In this document: piece by piece, positions 55,727 to 64,000 of the stretch
Numbering within the stretch: the first letter of the stretch is position 1
Layout: every line of letters begins with the position of its first letter
Assembly (NCBI GenBank): GCA_946811185.2
Contig: OX328100.1
Coordinates: 16,790,999 to 16,854,998, forward strand
Source: Hippopus hippopus
Taxonomy: Eukaryota > Mollusca > Bivalvia > Cardiida > Cardiidae
Length of the DNA stretch: 64,000 bases
Direction of reading: 5' to 3'
Translations under genes and position numbers: made by a program
The notes under the pieces: generated by a model
Told to the model about the DNA's origin: nothing
The model's database searches: none
What the model saw: only the letters and a program-made list of their open reading frames with translations

Positions 55727-55949
55727 TTAACAATTACACACAGAAAATGATACAACTGGTTCCTTACTGCATATCAAAAAGTCACATGATTGATACAGAG
55801 TATGGCCACCCTTCACATTTGTCAAAACTTGCCAGATTGTTTCATTGACAAGAATTGTGAGGTTATTCTACATGGTGGAATATTGTTTCATTCTTCCAAA
55901 AGGCCCTGTAAAGAAAATGTCAATAAAAATGATGGGATTCTTATGTCAA

Positions 55950-56045
55950 GCCATAGAAAACATAGTGGGAAAAGGAGAAAATGAGTGTTGTCAGCATATT
56001 CTCCGTTTACTCAAGGTTTTCGAATGTCTTTGTTTTTCATGATTG
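55950..56045 (+). repeat. Family A fragment
   Basis: GAAAACATAGTGGGAAAAGG, then a broken centre (TGAGTGTTGTCAGC) and a worn right flank. Confidence 0.6.
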
Positions 56046-56170
56046 CTTACAATATTTAATAAACCTTTGCCTGCAATTTAAATGAGATGCATATTTTTTA
56101 GCCAATAGAAAAAGAGTCCTAGTTTTTAGAATTTCAGGTTCATTTGACTACAGCATAACATAAAATATTA

Positions 56171-56268
56171 CATCTAAGATCTTGATCTACACTGTGTTAC
56201 AGAAGCAACCAGAATTGCTCTCATCTCTTTAATATACAACAAATTTTTAGATTGGTCCAAAATGAAAA
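56171..56268. repeat. B core remnant plus family A left-end fragment
   Basis: AAGATCTTGATCTACACTG, then TCTTTAATATACAACAAATT and ATTGGTCCAAAATG. Confidence 0.5.
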
Positions 56269-56477
56269 CCCCAAAAATCCTCCCTCCAGAAGAAAAGAAA
56301 AGTAGTCTGTTGAGGATATTTAGAATGAAAGTAGTATGCTTTGACTAACATAATTTTCAAACTAGATCTATTGACCTTTGTAAAAGATGTCTGTTCCATC
56401 ATGTATGAATTGTCATGGCTAGAAACACTGTGTTTTAAGCTTTAATAAAGAGTATGAGTATAATTTGATCGGTTTTT

Positions 56478-56577
56478 GTCAGGATAGAAAAACTGTGGTA
56501 ACCAGCATTTTCTCATTTTCCCACTATGTTTTCTCTCTTTTTTCAGGGATGTTAAAGTCAAAATTACTATGTAAAAA
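56478..56577 (+). repeat. Family A fragment, right half
   Basis: AACTGTGGTAACCAGCATTT with the left arm deleted, then TTCAGGGATGTTAAAGTC. Confidence 0.65.
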
Positions 56578-56697
56578 TGCTCAGCGTTGAAAGCTTATTT
56601 CCAGAACATTATTCTTAATGTAACCTAAAGAATTCAATCTGTCATCAAAACAGAAACACATAATCCATTCTTTCCTGTAGATTTAAACACAAATCAA

Positions 56698-56906
56698 CAC
56701 CTAGGCTGCAATGCGCAACTTTGTAAGCTTCTGTGGATAGTGTAGATTAAGATCAGACTGCACAGACTATGCAGTCTAATTTCGAATCTACACTGTCCGA
56801 TACAGTGTAATCTCTCCAAAGAGCGAACTTTTTAAATTGTAAACTATGATTTTTCACTATTGGCTGGAAATCTTAAGTTTGATTTATTTAGCAGCTGAAG
56901 GGTTAA
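56698..56906 (+). repeat. Family B1 element, first of an inverted pair
   Basis: TAGGCTGCAATGCGCAAC; palindrome; GATTTATTTAGCAGCTGAAG; right TTAA (56903-56906) shared with an oppositely oriented B1 copy. Confidence 0.85.
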
Positions 56907-57050
56907 CCCTTATCCTGCTGATTAAAAGAAACGAAACTATCTCCTAATCGGACAGTGTAGATCCAAGATCAGACTGCACATTCTGTGCAGTCTGATCTTG
57001 ATCTATACTGTCCGCAAAAGGTCATCAAGTCGCGCTTAGCAGGCTAAGCC
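56903..57050 (-). repeat. Family B1 element, second of an inverted pair
   Basis: CCCTTATCCTGCTGATTAAA; an internal deletion before CTCCTAATCGGACAG; near-perfect palindrome; AAGTCGCGCTTAGCAGGC. Confidence 0.85.
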
Positions 57051-57430
57051 TGCATTTATTAACTTCTCTAAACAAGCTGTTTTTGAATTCAAAGTCTTTT
57101 TTTTTTCCATTCAAAAAAAGCAAAGATATTTAGAATTTACATGGGGGAGGGGTGGAAAGAAGCTCTAATTATTATTTTTTCACTATTAATAACTGTAAAT
57201 TTTTTCTCTGCAAATTGCTTCATCTGTTGACAAGCGTATTTTTCTGACTGTGTGGCATCTATGAAAATGCCCCGTTTTAGTGCAAAAATTAAACAGTAAA
57301 AAGGTTAGACATTTAGATGACTTTTTCAGCTAAAAGTGGGTTTTTGAGTGATTTTCCATCTTCATGCATCATAATTTACTGATCATTACTACAACATATC
57401 CACTAGATAAACTTTGTTATCAACAGCATC
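57051..57430. other. No recognised feature
   Basis: AT-rich sequence with poly-T near 57100. Nothing supported. Confidence 0.45.
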
Positions 57431-57503
57431 TTTAATCTCTCAAAATTAAGGTGAGATCTATCCATAGATTTGATGTCCATAAACTCTCTGCTTAATGATA
57501 AAT

Positions 57504-57721
57504 TTAACTTTTTACCACACAAGAAAATTTTTTACCAGTCCAAATCGAAGTATTTTCAGCTGACAAATTATATGACTCAAATAATGAGATTTTTCTATGA
57601 AATGTTAGAAAACATTGTTCAAAAAGAAGAAAATGCTGGTTTCAAGCATTTTCTTCTTCTCTCACAATATTTTCTAAAGTTTTCTTTCTTAGGGTTGTTA
57701 AAAGTCAGGATTGTGTGGTAA
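57504..57721 (+). repeat. Family A element fused to the next
   Basis: Left TTAA. The hairpin has paired changes (AAAGAAGAAAATGC / GCATTTTCTTCTTC). Its right end GTGTGGTA runs straight into AGACTTGTGC of the next copy. Confidence 0.85.
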
Positions 57722-57908
57722 GACTTGTGCAAATTCAAATTATTTGCAGACGATAAATATGGTTCAAATGATGGGGTTTGTCTTAAAAAGGGTAGACAAC
57801 ACTGTGGGTAAAGAAGAAAATGCTGGTTACCAACATTTTCTTCTTTTCTCACAATGTTTTTACAAGCCTCAAGATGGTTAAACTCAGGATTGTTTGGTAT
57901 AGGGTTAA
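57721..57908 (+). repeat. Family A element, left TIR deleted
   Basis: AGACTTGTGCAAATTCAAAT start. The hairpin has the same paired GAAG / CTTC arm change as its neighbour. Ends TATAGGGTTAA. Confidence 0.85.
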
Positions 57909-57952
57909 TCTTTCAAAATTTAGGTGAGATCTACCCATAGATAATATCTACA

Positions 57953-58190
57953 TTAACCCTTTACCACACGACCAATTTTAGACCTGTCCGAATTGAAAGC
58001 ATTTGCAGAGGACAATTTCAATGTGGATCATATGAAATGATTTTTCTTTGATAGGGTAGAAAACATTGTGGGAAAAGGAGAAAATGCTGGTTACCAGCAT
58101 TTTCTCCTTTTCCCACAATGTTTTCAAAAGCCTTCTCTATCAGGGGTGTCAAAAGTCGTCATTGTGTGGTAAAGGGTTAAACCTCAGAGT
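57953..58190 (+). repeat. Family A element
   Basis: TTAA to TTAA with a perfect inner hairpin. Confidence 0.93.
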
Positions 58191-58253
58191 GACAACTAAA
58201 TGAAATGGCTATTACAGTCAGAAAAAAAAAAATGACACACCAATATCGCAGTT

Positions 58254-58476
58254 TCACCCCTAACCACACGATCTTGAGTTTTAACTGCCTTGAGAAAGAA
58301 GACTTTTGAAAACATTGTGCAGAAAGAAGTTAATACTAGTAACCAGCATTTTCCCTTTTTCCAACATTGTTTTCTATCCGTTTAAAGGCAGATATCACAA
58401 TTCGAACCACAATGGTCATCTGCAAATGCTGAAGATTTCGTTAAGTCTAAAATTTTGTTATTTGGTAAAAAGTTAA
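58254..58476 (-). repeat. Family A element
   Basis: The left TIR start is worn. The left hairpin arm is altered (AGAAGTTAATACTAGTAACC). Ends TTTGGTAAAAAGTTAA. Confidence 0.82.
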
Positions 58477-59124
58477 AAGACTGAACATTTTGATCTCTAG
58501 GTCTGTAACAGTCTCGCAAAATATTAGCTAAAGTAGAATCATGAACAGATTGCTAGTTTTGTAGAAACTAGATCTTTTCTGTGTTTGTTCTGACTACCAA
58601 ATATATACAGACCTATGTTATGTTTCCGAGATTCTTACATACAATAATTATGTCAACAAACTATAAGCAAAAGAATTCGGTTCATTGACTAAGAGGGAAA
58701 CAAAAATGGCCACAAACTAAGATGGCTCTCGATTTTTGATGATATGACAGCTGATAAGAACCCCTGCTAAATGAAATTTCTAAGTTCAGAAAGTCCAAAG
58801 CATTCTATCAGAAAATGAAATTCTACTTCCATAGCAGCTGCTAGCCTAAATACAGACCTCTAGAATTTCAACTGTTTTCAATCTATCTAGTTTTGCTTGA
58901 ACCTTACACCCTAAAATTTGCTATACTGTGGCAACAATATAAAGATCTACCTGATGGTCATGCTAGACTTTTTTTCTTGACTTCCCGGAGTGAATGCTTT
59001 GAGAACTGTTCACAAGATTTCTGATCTTTTGAACCAGTTCCACTGAAGAAACTTATGTCAGTCATCTTTGTGACAAAACTTCTCCATCTGTATCAGCCTA
59101 TAATAATATATATGGAAGATCTTA
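58477..59124. other. No recognised repeat
   Basis: On the - strand GACATAAGTTTCTTCAG at about 59043 precedes 25 open codons to a TAG at 58963. This is a possible 3' terminal exon, but no poly(A) signal was seen nearby. Confidence 0.3.
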
Positions 59125-59345
59125 TATGAGCCATTCTCTGTGAAAAGGGGGTTTAATGCATCTGCAAAAAGTATATTCTCAGGTCAGCCTGAGCAGTCTG
59201 CATAGGCTGACCTTGGTCGAAACTTTTTGCTATTAGTCAATTTTCTGCACATCAAAGGACCAGTGTATCTCATGATTAATTTAATTGTTATACGAAATGG
59301 ATTATGTGGATCCACAATTATGTAATAATTTGCTGGGCATATAAA
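59125..59345 (-). repeat. Family C element
   Basis: TATGAGCCATTCTCTGTGAA; palindrome GGTCAGCCTGAGCAGTC / GCATAGGCTGACC; TTTTTGCTATTAGTCAATTT. It ends near TTTGCTGGGCATATAA. Confidence 0.8.
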
Positions 59346-59985
59346 ATTCTGCACACATCCTGATGAAGGCGTAAGCCAAAACATTGACAAAGAATTATTC
59401 AGTGAAACTTAAACATGTTGTTTGTGGTCTTTCCTACCCATGAAATCAATGAAAAATAAGTACTCGAGGAATATTACTTGTTCCACAGTATCCATCCCCC
59501 ACCCCGAGTTCCTATAAATTTTACCATTCTTCACTTAGTCAGAAGACTTTAATTTTGAAAAGCCCGTAGTATGCATGTTGGAATAGGGGCTACAGAATTA
59601 GAAAAAAGCCACTCTTGGGCAACCCATCATTTTGGAGGTGAATTCTGGATCTTTACCCAATTATCTGAAACTCCGCCCAAATAATGCTCCCCTGCCCTCT
59701 ATTGTCCCTACTTAAAGATCCCTAATTGATGAGATAGCCACCCTTTTTCATCTGTACCTTACAGTTTGAGGGCCAACACAGCAATGGCACAGCTTGATGA
59801 GAAGAAAGCCAAGAATTAAAATTTGGACATGTTTGACCTTTTCTGATTGTTCCCACCAATACTAGAATCTTTTCTCACTATCTCTGTCCATCTTTCTTCC
59901 ATTGTAACAAAGGATGGTTAAGGGGAAATGCTTTCAATTGATAAGAATAAATAAGCCTTTTCTTGTGTTTTTCAAGAATAAACTC
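59346..59985. other. No recognised repeat; possible terminal exon
   Basis: TTTTTCATCTGTACCTTACAG ends at 59764. After it, 17 open codons reach TAA at 59817-59819, and AATAAA occurs at 59946-59951 and again near 59978. It could be the last coding exon and 3' UTR of a + strand gene. Confidence 0.3.
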
Positions 59986-60215
59986 TTCCAAACTCTTTCC
60001 CATACAATCCAGTGTTTCAATGACTCTCAGGAAGAAGGCTCTTGAAAATATTGTGGGAAAAGGAGAAAATGCTAGTAACCAGCATTTTCTCCTTTTCCCA
60101 CATTATTTTCTACCCTATCTTGGAAATATCCGATCCTTTGAGCCAGATCTAATATGTTGACTGCAAATGCTTTCATTTTGGAACAGTCAACAACTTTGTT
60201 GTCTTGTAAAGAGCT
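59986..60215 (-). repeat. Family A element
   Basis: CTCTTTCCCATACAATCC start; full hairpin (GCTAGTAACCAGC); right end TGTAAAGAGCTAG. Confidence 0.9.
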
Positions 60216-60254
60216 AGTCAAACTTGGTTGATCCAGCAACCTATTTATGATAGG

Positions 60255-60517
60255 ATTGGTGCTTTTGCAAAAGGGAGTGTAATTTATCTCTTTGATGCAT
60301 TATACCAGGCAAGGCATCATTTAATTATGAATCCATAAAATCAATTTTGTCTAACACAGACTGAATCATAGGATCGAATGGTCCTCTGACATGCAGAAAA
60401 TTTACAAATAGCAGAAGTATTGATTCATATCAGCCTGTGAGGACTGTGCAGGCTGACATGGGTTGAAACTTTTGGCAGATGCATTAAACCCCCTTTTCAC
60501 AGAGCATGGCCGATATA
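60255..60517 (+). repeat. Family C element
   Basis: GCAAAAGGGAGTGTAATTTA; CAGCCTGTGAGGACTGTGCA; ends CCCCCTTTTCACAGAGCATG. Confidence 0.78.
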
Positions 60518-61092
60518 TCATTCTGCATGTTCATATGTTTCTGTCTTGGTCCACACGTGGTTTGTTTCTGCTATTATCAAATTTTATTTAAAGTATGAAT
60601 TAATTTCACTTAAACTGGATTTTGTTTATATATACATGTAAACTGTTCTTTGTGCTCTTTCTATTTCATATGTGTCTGCCATTGGTTTATTGAAGCGAAG
60701 GCAATTTTGTTTAATCGATGAAAAAGAAAAAAGGATACCAGTAATCTTGTTAATATAACAAACACGTATTTTTCAACAATGAAAAATATAAATTACATAA
60801 ACCTTAGTCAGACAACTGTGTTCTTAATACAAAGACAGGTCAACAGTCAGATAATGATACTGTAGACAAAGTGGACAAGAATAATTTAAACATCATTTAC
60901 ATATAATTATTATTCAATAGCATAAACAGAGAGACACAAAATGAGAATCTTTCATTTTAAGCCATGGGAACATCACCTCACCCATGGATATATATCTGTA
61001 GAACACAAATCTGGGGTATGATGATACATAATGAAAATCAAAGTACTGGGAGAAAAGCAACACTTTAACTATTAAAATGCTGTTGGCGACAT
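60518..61092. other. No recognised feature
   Basis: AT-rich sequence without an assigned repeat. Confidence 0.4.
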
Positions 61093-61205
61093 ACATATGA
61101 GCCGTGCTCTGTGAAAATGGGGTTTAATTCATCTGCAACAGTTTTGACCCAGGTCAGCCTGCGCAATCCGCACAGGCTCATCTGCGTTGAAGCTTTTAGT
61201 AACTG
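61093..61205 (-). repeat. Family C element, truncated
   Basis: CATATGAGCCGTGCTCTGTG; GGTCAGCCTGCGCAATCC / GCACAGGCTCATC; the rest is missing. Confidence 0.75.
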
Positions 61206-61305
61206 ATTAAGTTTTTGATTACTTAAGTCTTTACACCACCTAACAAGTTACATTGACCTTTTAAGCTTGCAAATAAGTGTGACAAGTGTATTCTAGGCTA
61301 ATTTT

Positions 61306-61517
61306 CATATGAACTGTGGAAAGGGGTTGAATGCATCTGCAAAAAGTATCAACCCAGTTATTCCTGCTAAGTCCAAAGACCATTCTACCTCAGGATTCAG
61401 CCGATCATTAGATAAAATGGATTTTATAGATCCATAATTATTTGATAACATGGCTGGTATATTGCATCATGGATATGCATTAAACCCCCTTTTTACCATA
61501 ACATGACTCATCTGAAA
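61306..61517 (-). repeat. Family C element, palindrome partly deleted
   Basis: CATATGAACTGTGGAAAGGG; AAAAAGTATCAACCCAG; TAAAATGGATTTTATAGATC; ends TTAAACCCCCTTTTTACC. Confidence 0.75.
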
Positions 61518-62334
61518 GGGATTGCCATCTGTGTGCATTATAATGGCATATTTTCTTAACTGAATGTGGCATTCCCCCAGAAACCCTACATAATGATGTG
61601 GAAAAGTTTTGTGTGATTGGTTATTACCCATTCATACGCAGGCAAAATATTCACCTATCGTCACTTCTCTCATTGTCATTGTACTGTAGACAAAAAAAAT
61701 AAGAAAAAATATGAAAATGAAAGCTTCACTGTATGGAAAGTGACTTAATTCACAGTATTTTTTCATGGTTTTCCTTACCCAAAGTTCAGACAGATTCTTT
61801 GAAACAGTCCATTTAGAAACCATGAGATCTACCAGTCCAAGTTTTATGTTTCCTAGAGTGGACAAGTGAAGTGCTTTTTTATTGCCAACATATGATTCTA
61901 ATTTCTCGCTTCATGTACAAACTACTTTTGATGGTGTATCTTTGTAGATAAATTAGTTTTCTCCCACATTGTTGAGGAAATTAGATACTTTGATAGAAAT
62001 AAATTGGAAGTAAAACCTCTGGATACAAATTTTCACCAGCCGACTTAGAAAACATCTTTGTTAACAATGGGTAATCATCAGAATTATGACACAACACATT
62101 ATTTCATGTGAAATCATTTCGGAAAAAGGAAGATCACTCACAACCAGTACATTTTTCTTTTAAACCCCCCTCCCCTTTTTTTCTCTCAAAATCGGTCTAG
62201 ATCTTTTGCAAGACAAAATATGTTGTATTCAGGTTGTTAATAACTTAAATGCATTTGTTTGGTAAAATCTACCTGGCTTTGAAAACAGTAAATGTTATCA
62301 TTCATTAAGGAGGAAAAAAATGGTGAATGATTGA
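61518..62334. other. No recognised feature
   Basis: Includes a C-rich tract near 62165 (AAACCCCCCTCCCC). No repeat family or exon supported. Confidence 0.4.
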
Positions 62335-62618
62335 TTATGTATGTTTAGCGCCTTTTTCAACATTATTTCAGCTATATCATGGCAGCCAGTGCACCTATCC
62401 ATGTTTTCCTGGAGTTTCTTTTACCAGTACTCCCCACAATATTCTTTCCAAGCCACTGGCTGCTTTCCCACATAACTATGGTGGAAACAACGGTCAGCGG
62501 TGAGAGAGGAATGAATCCTGTCGCAATGACCTTGGAAAGAAATTGGCCGAGCCCGGGATCGAACCCACGACCCCTTGTTCTCAAGTCCTATACGCTACCG
62601 ACTGAGCTAGTGGGGCTC
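62335..62618 (-). repeat. tRNA-headed SINE, S1 group, best copy
   Basis: The - strand starts with a clear tRNA-like head. The A box TAGCTCAGTCGG lies at 62609-62598, followed by TAGCGTATAGGACTTGAG. The B box GGGTTCGATCCC lies at 62566-62555. The body includes AAAGCAGCCAGTGG and GGTGCACTGGCTGCCATGAT, and the tail has ATGATTGATTATG. These are the internal RNA polymerase III promoter elements of a tRNA-derived SINE. The head is not a functional tRNA gene. Confidence 0.85.
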
Positions 62619-62647
62619 GGCAAAAAAAAAAATGGTGAAAGAAAGAA

Positions 62648-62998
62648 AAGAAGAACATGATGGTAACCTGTCACAGGCAAATTTCATCACTTGAGCCATT
62701 TAACTCTTTACCAAACAACAACATTTTAGACTGGTCCGAATTGAAAGCATTTGCAGACGACAAAATAAATGTGACTCAAAAATTGAAACTTGACTTTGGA
62801 AGAGTAGAAAACATTGTGGGAAAAGGAGAAAATGCTGGTTACCAGCTGCACATTTTCTCCTTTTCCCCCCAGTGTTTTCAGACGGCTTCTTCCTCATGGT
62901 CATTAAAACCAGGGATTGTGTGGTAAAGAGTTAAATTGTCATCTGCAAATGATTTCAGTTTAGGGAAGTCTACATATTTGTTGTTTGGTAAAGAGTTA
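62648..62998 (-). repeat. Family A copy interrupted by another family A copy
   Basis: Remnant ATGGTAACCTGTCACAGGC and TTTCATCACTTGAGCCATT at the left continue after the inserted copy as AATTGTCATCTGCAAATG and TTTGGTAAAGAGTTAA. The split falls exactly at the internal TTAA of the family. Confidence 0.85.
62700..62934 (+). repeat. Family A element nested in family A
   Basis: TTAA to TTAA. The hairpin centre has a 4-6 bp insertion (GGTTACCAGCTGCACATTTTC). It is inserted in the - copy that surrounds it. Confidence 0.92.
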
Positions 62999-63039
62999 AA
63001 ATGTTTGCTCTCTGAGAAAGATTTAGATATGTGCACCAT

Positions 63040-63180
63040 GTATTCAGCATCAGCCTGTGCAGAACAAGCAGTCTGATCTGGAATTGACTCTCTGAAATAT
63101 GTAACATTGTGTAACAAGATCAGACTGTGTAGACTGCCTGATATTTGACAATAATTCTGAATGACAGTCTTGCCACATTC
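63040..63180. repeat. Family B core fragments
   Basis: AACAAGCAGTCTGATCTGG and AACAAGATCAGACTGTGTAG, followed by TCTGAATGACAGTCTTGCC as in B2. Confidence 0.5.
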
Positions 63181-63525
63181 AATCAGAGAATAATGAACAT
63201 TAAACCCTACAATTTCAAGGTTTCTTTTCCTAGAAATTTTCTATGAATAGCACAAAATACTCTATTTGGTAAGAAGAGCCCAATCTATTTTCAAGAAACT
63301 GTTTGCAAAAGAGATCCAAAGGGCTTGGCACTCTACAGACATTAGTCCTGAAAAAAGGAATTATTCCCTCTAATAAGGGATCATAATAGTGTTGACTCAC
63401 TGGCTACGATCCTTGCTAATAGCAGTTTCTAACAAAATTTTCCAGGATCATCGTTGCAAGGAAGAAAACAGAAGACACCTATTAGATCTATAATCCGCGA
63501 TTGCATTGAGCACTAGGCCTATTTG
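63181..63525. other. No recognised feature
   Basis: Unique-looking AT-rich DNA up to the mariner end. Confidence 0.4.
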
Positions 63526-64000
63526 TACGAGGGCTGTTCGATATGTAATGTGTATTGTACCACAGCGCGATAACGCTTTGCACGATTTCGTGGATGATGA
63601 TACGCTTGAATAGCTCTATTCAATACTTTTCCAACGGTATAAACACGAGCCTTCATCTCCACATAGTTTTAAACTTATAGTCATTTCAAAAGAGCTAGTC
63701 GTTGACCAGTTGTAAAAATGGTTGGGAAACGGATTAAGAATATTGAAGAAATAAGAGCTTATATAAAAATTCGCACAAAACTCGGTCATTCGGTAATGCA
63801 GATTTTTACTGAATTGGGGGAAGTTTATGGGTCTGATAAGGTATCTTATGAGACAGTTCGTAGTTGGAGAAAGAAATTTCTGACTGGCACAGAGTCCGTC
63901 AAAGATGCAGCAAAATCTGGTCGCCCTGTGACTTTAACAGGCAAGGCAAATGTCTCATAAGTCAGCAAAATAATTGAAAGTGATGGCAGATACACGATTT
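63526..64000 (+). mobile_element. Tc1/mariner transposon, 5' part
   Basis: TACGAGGGCTGTTCGATATG at 63526 matches the CGAGGGC-type inverted-repeat end of mariner elements next to a TA target. About 190 bp of leader follow, then the transposase frame. The 3' part is outside the window, so the right inverted repeat and TA duplication cannot be checked. Confidence 0.75.
63718..64000 (+). pseudogene. Mariner transposase N-terminus, interrupted
   Basis: ATG at 63718 opens 80 codons with the mariner helix-turn-helix pattern (HTH_48-like). GHSVMQIFTELGEVYG forms the first helices, and VSYETVRSWRKKFLTGTESV and SGRPVT the second part and linker. An in-frame TAA at 63958-63960 interrupts it, and the same frame continues VSKIIESDGRYTI to the window end. 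That is the expected start of the second DNA-binding subdomain, so the stop is a mutation, not the natural end. The catalytic DDE/D domain lies beyond the window. The element is probably dead at this copy. Confidence 0.85.

Noticed and set aside
62555..62618. A tRNA gene on -
   Set aside because: A and B boxes are present, but the acceptor stem does not pair and the sequence continues into a SINE body with dispersed relatives.
5248..62926. A recurring peptide, VGKGENAGYQHFLLFPQCF and its opposite-strand partner, in many ORFs
   Set aside because: It is the translation of the family A hairpin in one frame. The frames break at every copy, so it is not a protein family.
1..64000. A CRISPR array from regularly recurring palindromes
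   Set aside because: Spacing is irregular, the copies occur in both orientations and carry transposon-like ends, and the setting is eukaryotic.

Overview
This window looks like repeat-saturated, AT-rich non-coding DNA from an animal nuclear genome. A bivalve mollusc is my best guess. The basis is tRNA-headed SINEs ending in a GCGTTAAAC-type tail with TTGA/TCAA repeats, a GGGCCATGATGGCCC repeat, a CGGACACA-rich repeat ending in GGGGGTATAA, and a metazoan mariner and a PIF/Harbinger element. This is recognition from memory, not a search. There is no operon, rRNA gene, CRISPR array or complete protein-coding gene, and almost every open frame is a chance translation of a repeat.

The dominant content is one family of short palindromic elements, called family A here (about 230 bp, roughly 90 copies and fragments, both orientations). 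Each is bounded by TTAA, has terminal inverted repeats (TIRs) starting CCCTTTACCA or CTCTTTACCA, and carries a central hairpin of about 60 bp with the centre GCTGGTTACCAGC. A second palindromic group, B, is about 210 bp and is also bounded by TTAA. It has two subfamilies, B1 and B2, with different ends but the same core (GTGTAGATCAAGATCAGAC). A third, C, is about 270 bp with CATATGAGCC ends. Two rarer ones are D (219 bp, ends TTAAGGATAGGGCACC) and E (about 360 bp, ends GGCCCAAT). Copies often abut on one shared TTAA or sit inside each other, and one family-A copy lies in the internal TTAA of another. This fits non-autonomous piggyBac-like elements (TTAA target), though no matching transposase is visible here.

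Layout: 1-5.4 kb A and B copies. 5.4-6.6 kb mostly featureless. 6.6-15.2 kb SINEs, B, C and A copies and a large inverted-repeat element (9.7-10.5 kb). 15.2-16.3 kb an unusual CpG-bearing stretch. 16.3-36.4 kb dense A copies, SINEs and the two E copies. 36-43 kb sparser. 43-53 kb dense A. 54.2-55.7 kb a PIF/Harbinger element with a broken transposase remnant. 56-63 kb A, B, C and SINE copies. 63.5 kb to the end is the 5' part of a mariner transposon whose transposase frame has a stop codon.

Three short intervals at 14.86-14.98, 21.79-21.91 and 33.69-33.78 kb on the + strand have acceptor- and donor-like flanks, are open throughout, and have mutually compatible splice phases. They may be internal exons of one large host gene whose introns make up much of the window. 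I do not recognise the protein, and pseudo-exons are common, so this is a hypothesis.

Boundaries are by eye, usually exact at TTAA ends and approximate (10-20 bp) elsewhere. In family A, + means the copy reads ACAAAATTTTAGACTTG near its left end.
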